From the NCBI RefSeq assembly GCF_016124105.1, contig NZ_JADGMQ010000009.1, forward strand, positions 80,860-144,859: 64,000 nt of DNA. Reading direction: 5' to 3'. The first letter of the stretch is position 1. Every line of letters starts with the position of its first letter. The notes below the pieces were generated by a model. It was not told the origin of the DNA and did not search any database. It saw only the letters and a program-made list of their open reading frames with translations. Origin of the DNA: Aquamicrobium zhengzhouense (GTDB lineage Bacteria > Pseudomonadota > Alphaproteobacteria > Rhizobiales > Rhizobiaceae). Shown here in pieces: positions 62,180 through 64,000 of the stretch. The position numbers and the translations under genes are program-made.

Positions 62180-62410
62180 CTAGTCGACCCCCCAGACTTC
62201 AATGAGTGCCTCTAGGGTCTCGAATTCATATTGGAACTCAACTCTGCGATCCGACGGCTCCGAATGGACAATCCACTTGTTTCGTTCTGCGTCTTCCCTT
62301 TGAATCTCTCCGAAGCCAAGTGGGTGCCTGTGCCAGAACTGCGTCTTCACGGGGCAATAATTGTACAATGGCCACTCGGCAGTATTTGCCAGGAAAGCTC
62401 GGTCGAACAC
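62180..62410 (-). CDS. Small protein of unknown function (76 residues), overlapping the next gene upstream
   Basis: The GTG at 62410 has AAAGGAGG seven bases before it, an excellent ribosome site inside the upstream gene. The product (starts VFDRAFLANTAEW) is charged and aromatic, with 'FWHRHPLGFGEIQREDAERN' and 'FQYEFETLEALIEVWGVD' at the end. No family is recognised. Its first 64 bases overlap the 3' end of the other small gene in a different frame. It could alternatively be the rest of one 144-residue protein broken by a frameshift, but the strong ribosome site favours a separate gene. Confidence 0.5.
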   Translation of the reverse strand: MFDRAFLANTAEWPLYNYCPVKTQFWHRHPLGFGEIQREDAERNKWIVHSEPSDRRVEFQYEFETLEALIEVWGVD

Positions 62411-62613
62411 TTTTCGTTCCTCCTTTGCCCGCTGAGGACATCCCGACGTTCCTTCGCTCTCAGATGAATGGCATCGATCAGGAACTGCCTGGGATCTGGG
62501 TGGATCATTGCCTCTTGGGAAAGTTTGGAAATAGTAACATGGTCAAGCTGAATATAGGGGCGAAGTTCCGGATCGAAAGAGAGGTTGTTCCATGGTGATT
62601 CTTGAATAATCAT
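62347..62613 (-). CDS. Small protein of unknown function (88 residues)
   Basis: From ATG 62613, preceded by AAAGGAAC, the frame encodes 88 residues beginning MIIQESPWNNLSFDP. It has 'QLDHVTISKLSQEAMIHPDP' and a basic 'RAKERRDVLSGQRRNEK' region. No family is recognised. Its end overlaps the start of the 76-residue gene, suggesting a coupled pair. Such overlapping short pairs beside IS debris are seen in toxin-antitoxin or immunity units, but no known toxin motif is visible. The upstream sequence is AT-rich compared with the rest of the window. Confidence 0.5.
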   Translation of the reverse strand: MIIQESPWNNLSFDPELRPYIQLDHVTISKLSQEAMIHPDPRQFLIDAIHLRAKERRDVLSGQRRNEKCSTELSWQILPSGHCTIIAP

Positions 62614-62796
62614 TTTAGTTCCTTTTATAAAAATGTTCAGTAGTAATAATAGTTGTGCGACCTAACGTTCGCTACTAATACGCACCCCTTCGGTAAGGTA
62701 TGAAATGCGGAGTGCGTCGATGTTCTTGAATGACGAAGCCATTGCGCGAGCTTTCACAATGGCCGTGAACGTCAGGGCGATCATCGTGCCGCCCAA

Positions 62797-63255
62797 TCAG
62801 ACAGTTTCGCTGTCGGGCATGGTTTTCACCCTGTACTCGCCGATATACTCGCCGTGATCCCAGAAAAATCCGTGCGGGTGCTGCAGGTAGAAGCCGCGTG
62901 GCAGACGGTAGAGCGTGAGCAAAGCGGTGTTTGATCCTCGGGCTCTTGCATCAGTGTTGACATAGCGACGCTGTGCTCTGTCAACAAAGATGTCGCCGAG
63001 TTTGCTCCCGTAGTGCCCGTTGAAGTCGAGCTGATCGATGACGACCTTGTTGGTATCGTCAACGAGAACGAGGGTTCCATTGGAAGCTCCGGCGATGCGG
63101 GCAGCCTGACGGTATTCCCTCCAGGGCAAAGGTCCGTTCGGGCGGTAAGTTTTTAGCAGGACGCCTTCTGACGCGGGAAATGCGAGCTTTCCTGTCTGAA
63201 GATCCTCGACGATGCGGTCGATCAGGATGGTGGGACGCAAACGTGTTTTCATCAT
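62797..63255 (-). CDS. Orphan protein of unknown function (152 residues)
   Basis: ATG 63255 (with a second ATG at 63252) is preceded by AAGAAGGAGT. The protein starts MMKTRLRPTILIDRIVEDLQ and contains 'PLPWREYRQAARIAGASNGT', 'VVIDQLDFNGHYGSKLGDIF' and a C-terminal 'FYLQHPHGFFWDHGEYIGEY'. No signal peptide or membrane helix is seen. No family is recognised. Spaced far from other genes, it is preceded by a leader region with a tiny frame (63424-63459) and possible alternative hairpins. Confidence 0.6.
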   Translation of the reverse strand: MMKTRLRPTILIDRIVEDLQTGKLAFPASEGVLLKTYRPNGPLPWREYRQAARIAGASNGTLVLVDDTNKVVIDQLDFNGHYGSKLGDIFVDRAQRRYVNTDARARGSNTALLTLYRLPRGFYLQHPHGFFWDHGEYIGEYRVKTMPDSETV

Positions 63256-63902
63256 TTTTACTCCTTCTTGATGAATTCCAGGTCTCTGGCGCGGCGTTGA
63301 TCGCCCCGCTGCAGCCGTGCTGAAGCAGGTGATGATCAACAGGGTTCGCGGACAGCCGATCAGCGGTCTGCGACTTGCCAGGTTTAAAGATGTGGGAGCC
63401 CGTCCGACGGGCAGCGTCGGGGCTTAGCTTATCAAGCTTATGTCGTATGTATTGAACATAGTCGCCTCCATAGTCGAGCGCGTCGCCTTACAGCATCGGC
63501 GCTAACTCTAGGAAGCCGCACTCTGGAAAGTATTGCAAGGGGCGGTGAAGAAAAAATGTAATAATTTTTCGCGTGACTGTTAAATCCACAAAGGTCCAAG
63601 TTTAATTCAAAAGCAATACGGAGGACGAAACGCGCAGGTGTAACCCTAAGCTCAGGCGTTACAGACGTTCCTAAATCGTTGCCTTTAGCGCGTTGGGTTG
63701 GAATGCGTGATGCTATTACACCGTCGGGCCCAGTGCTATCGCCGCTAGCATGGCTGCTGCGGGTGCCGAAGGCGCTCCGGCTCGTGCCATCGGCAGAAAG
63801 CGCAGGCATAACGCGCAGCAACCGGCATGCTAACGGCTCCGCACCGCAGTCAGTTGTATGCGACTCGATAACAGTGTGTAGAAGCCCGCGATCCGGCGGT
63901 CT
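63256..63902. other. Gene-poor stretch before the edge IS
   Basis: Apart from the 11-residue frame and possible hairpins described separately, nothing convincing is seen. A 179-codon minus-strand frame (63438-63977) has no ribosome site or domain and overlaps the IS end, so it is not called. Confidence 0.4.
63424..63459 (-). CDS. Possible 11-residue leader peptide
   Basis: GGAGGCGACT then ATG at 63459 opens an 11-codon frame (MFNTYDISLIS) ending in TAA. A strong ribosome site for so short a frame is unusual. Just after it the RNA can form either CCGACG/CGTCGG or GCCCG/CGGGC, which overlap and so exclude each other. This is reminiscent of ribosome-controlled leaders, but nothing proves it. 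Confidence 0.35.
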   Translation of the reverse strand: MFNTYDISLIS

Positions 63903-64000
63903 GAGGTGGTGCCGGTTTTTGAGACAGGGGCATAAGGTGGATCGCCCAATGGAAAGGACGATCCAGCATGAAGACACGCAGACGGTTTACTGCCGAGTTC
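63903..64000 (+). mobile_element. Left end of another IS (probably IS3 family), cut by window edge
   Basis: GAGGTGGTGCCGGTTTTTGA followed by GACAG (63903-63927) looks like a terminal repeat and precedes a transposase start. A similar sequence at 48325 supports its identity as an IS end. The rest lies outside the window. Confidence 0.6.
63968..64000 (+). CDS. Transposase OrfA, N-terminal 11 codons (partial)
   Basis: From ATG 63968, after GGAAAGGACG, the frame reads MKTRRRFTAEF up to the window end. This is the typical beginning of the small helix-turn-helix subunit of an IS3-family transposase. Only the first 11 residues are visible, so the call rests on that pattern and the IS-end-like sequence before it. 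Confidence 0.65.
   Translation, partial: MKTRRRFTAEF

Noticed and set aside
63438..63977. Minus-strand frame of 179 codons
   Set aside because: Overlaps the edge IS end, has no ribosome site, and contains no recognisable motif.
1..64000. CRISPR arrays, rRNA or intact tRNA genes
   Set aside because: No regularly spaced direct repeats and no complete RNA gene patterns were seen on reading through the window.

Overview
The window looks like part of a secondary replicon (megaplasmid or chromid) of an alphaproteobacterium, most likely in the Hyphomicrobiales (Rhizobiales). The main evidence is a complete repABC replication and partition cassette at 27.8-31.5 kb. It comes with two near-identical 16-bp parS palindromes and a predicted antisense RNA between repB and repC. 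The GC-rich codon use, the DUF992 protein and the many ABC and TRAP importers fit that group. The genus cannot be fixed from sequence reading alone.

Layout. 0-9 kb: a LysR regulator cut by the window edge, divergent from an operon for an Opp/Dpp-type ABC importer that includes two nucleoside hydrolases and a DapA-family lyase; this is probably a nucleoside import and salvage unit. 9-13.4 kb: a DUF992 protein, a TauE-like exporter, an MFS transporter, a tiny membrane protein and a globin-coupled diguanylate cyclase. 13.5-20.1 kb: a branched-chain-amino-acid-type ABC importer with a fused LivM-LivG protein and a GMC (choline dehydrogenase-like) oxidoreductase. 20.3-25.4 kb: an HPP-CBS protein, small proteins, a fasciclin protein, an XRE-cupin regulator, a flavin/PNPOx-like stress protein and a HisKA_2-type sensor kinase. 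25.5-31.5 kb: parS, htpG, parS, then repA-repB-ctRNA-repC. 31.9-39.7 kb: a second Opp/Dpp-type importer in an operon with a glycerophosphodiesterase, a HAD phosphatase and a xylose-isomerase-like TIM-barrel protein. 39.8-43 kb: an ArsR-SRPBCC pair and RecQ.

43.3-48.6 kb is scarred. It holds remnants of four genes (formate-dehydrogenase-like, FUSC, glutathionyl-hydroquinone reductase, BetT), and then an intact ribonucleotide reductase beta subunit in which the radical tyrosine is replaced by phenylalanine. After that come a cobalamin riboswitch cut by an IS3-family element and further IS debris. 48.6-50.6 kb: a YeiH-like exporter with its LysR regulator.

50.6-61.2 kb is the most interesting metabolic island. 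It comprises a DctPQM TRAP importer, a class III CoA-transferase, two different biotin-dependent carboxyltransferases, a stand-alone biotin carboxylase, a stand-alone biotin carrier protein, the biotin transporter BioY and a GntR/FCD regulator. Together they suggest import, CoA activation and biotin-dependent carboxylation (or transcarboxylation) of an organic acid that cannot be named from sequence.

61.2-64 kb is poor in genes. It holds a truncated copy of the same IS, a pair of overlapping small genes, an orphan gene with a leader-like upstream region, and the start of another IS at the window edge.
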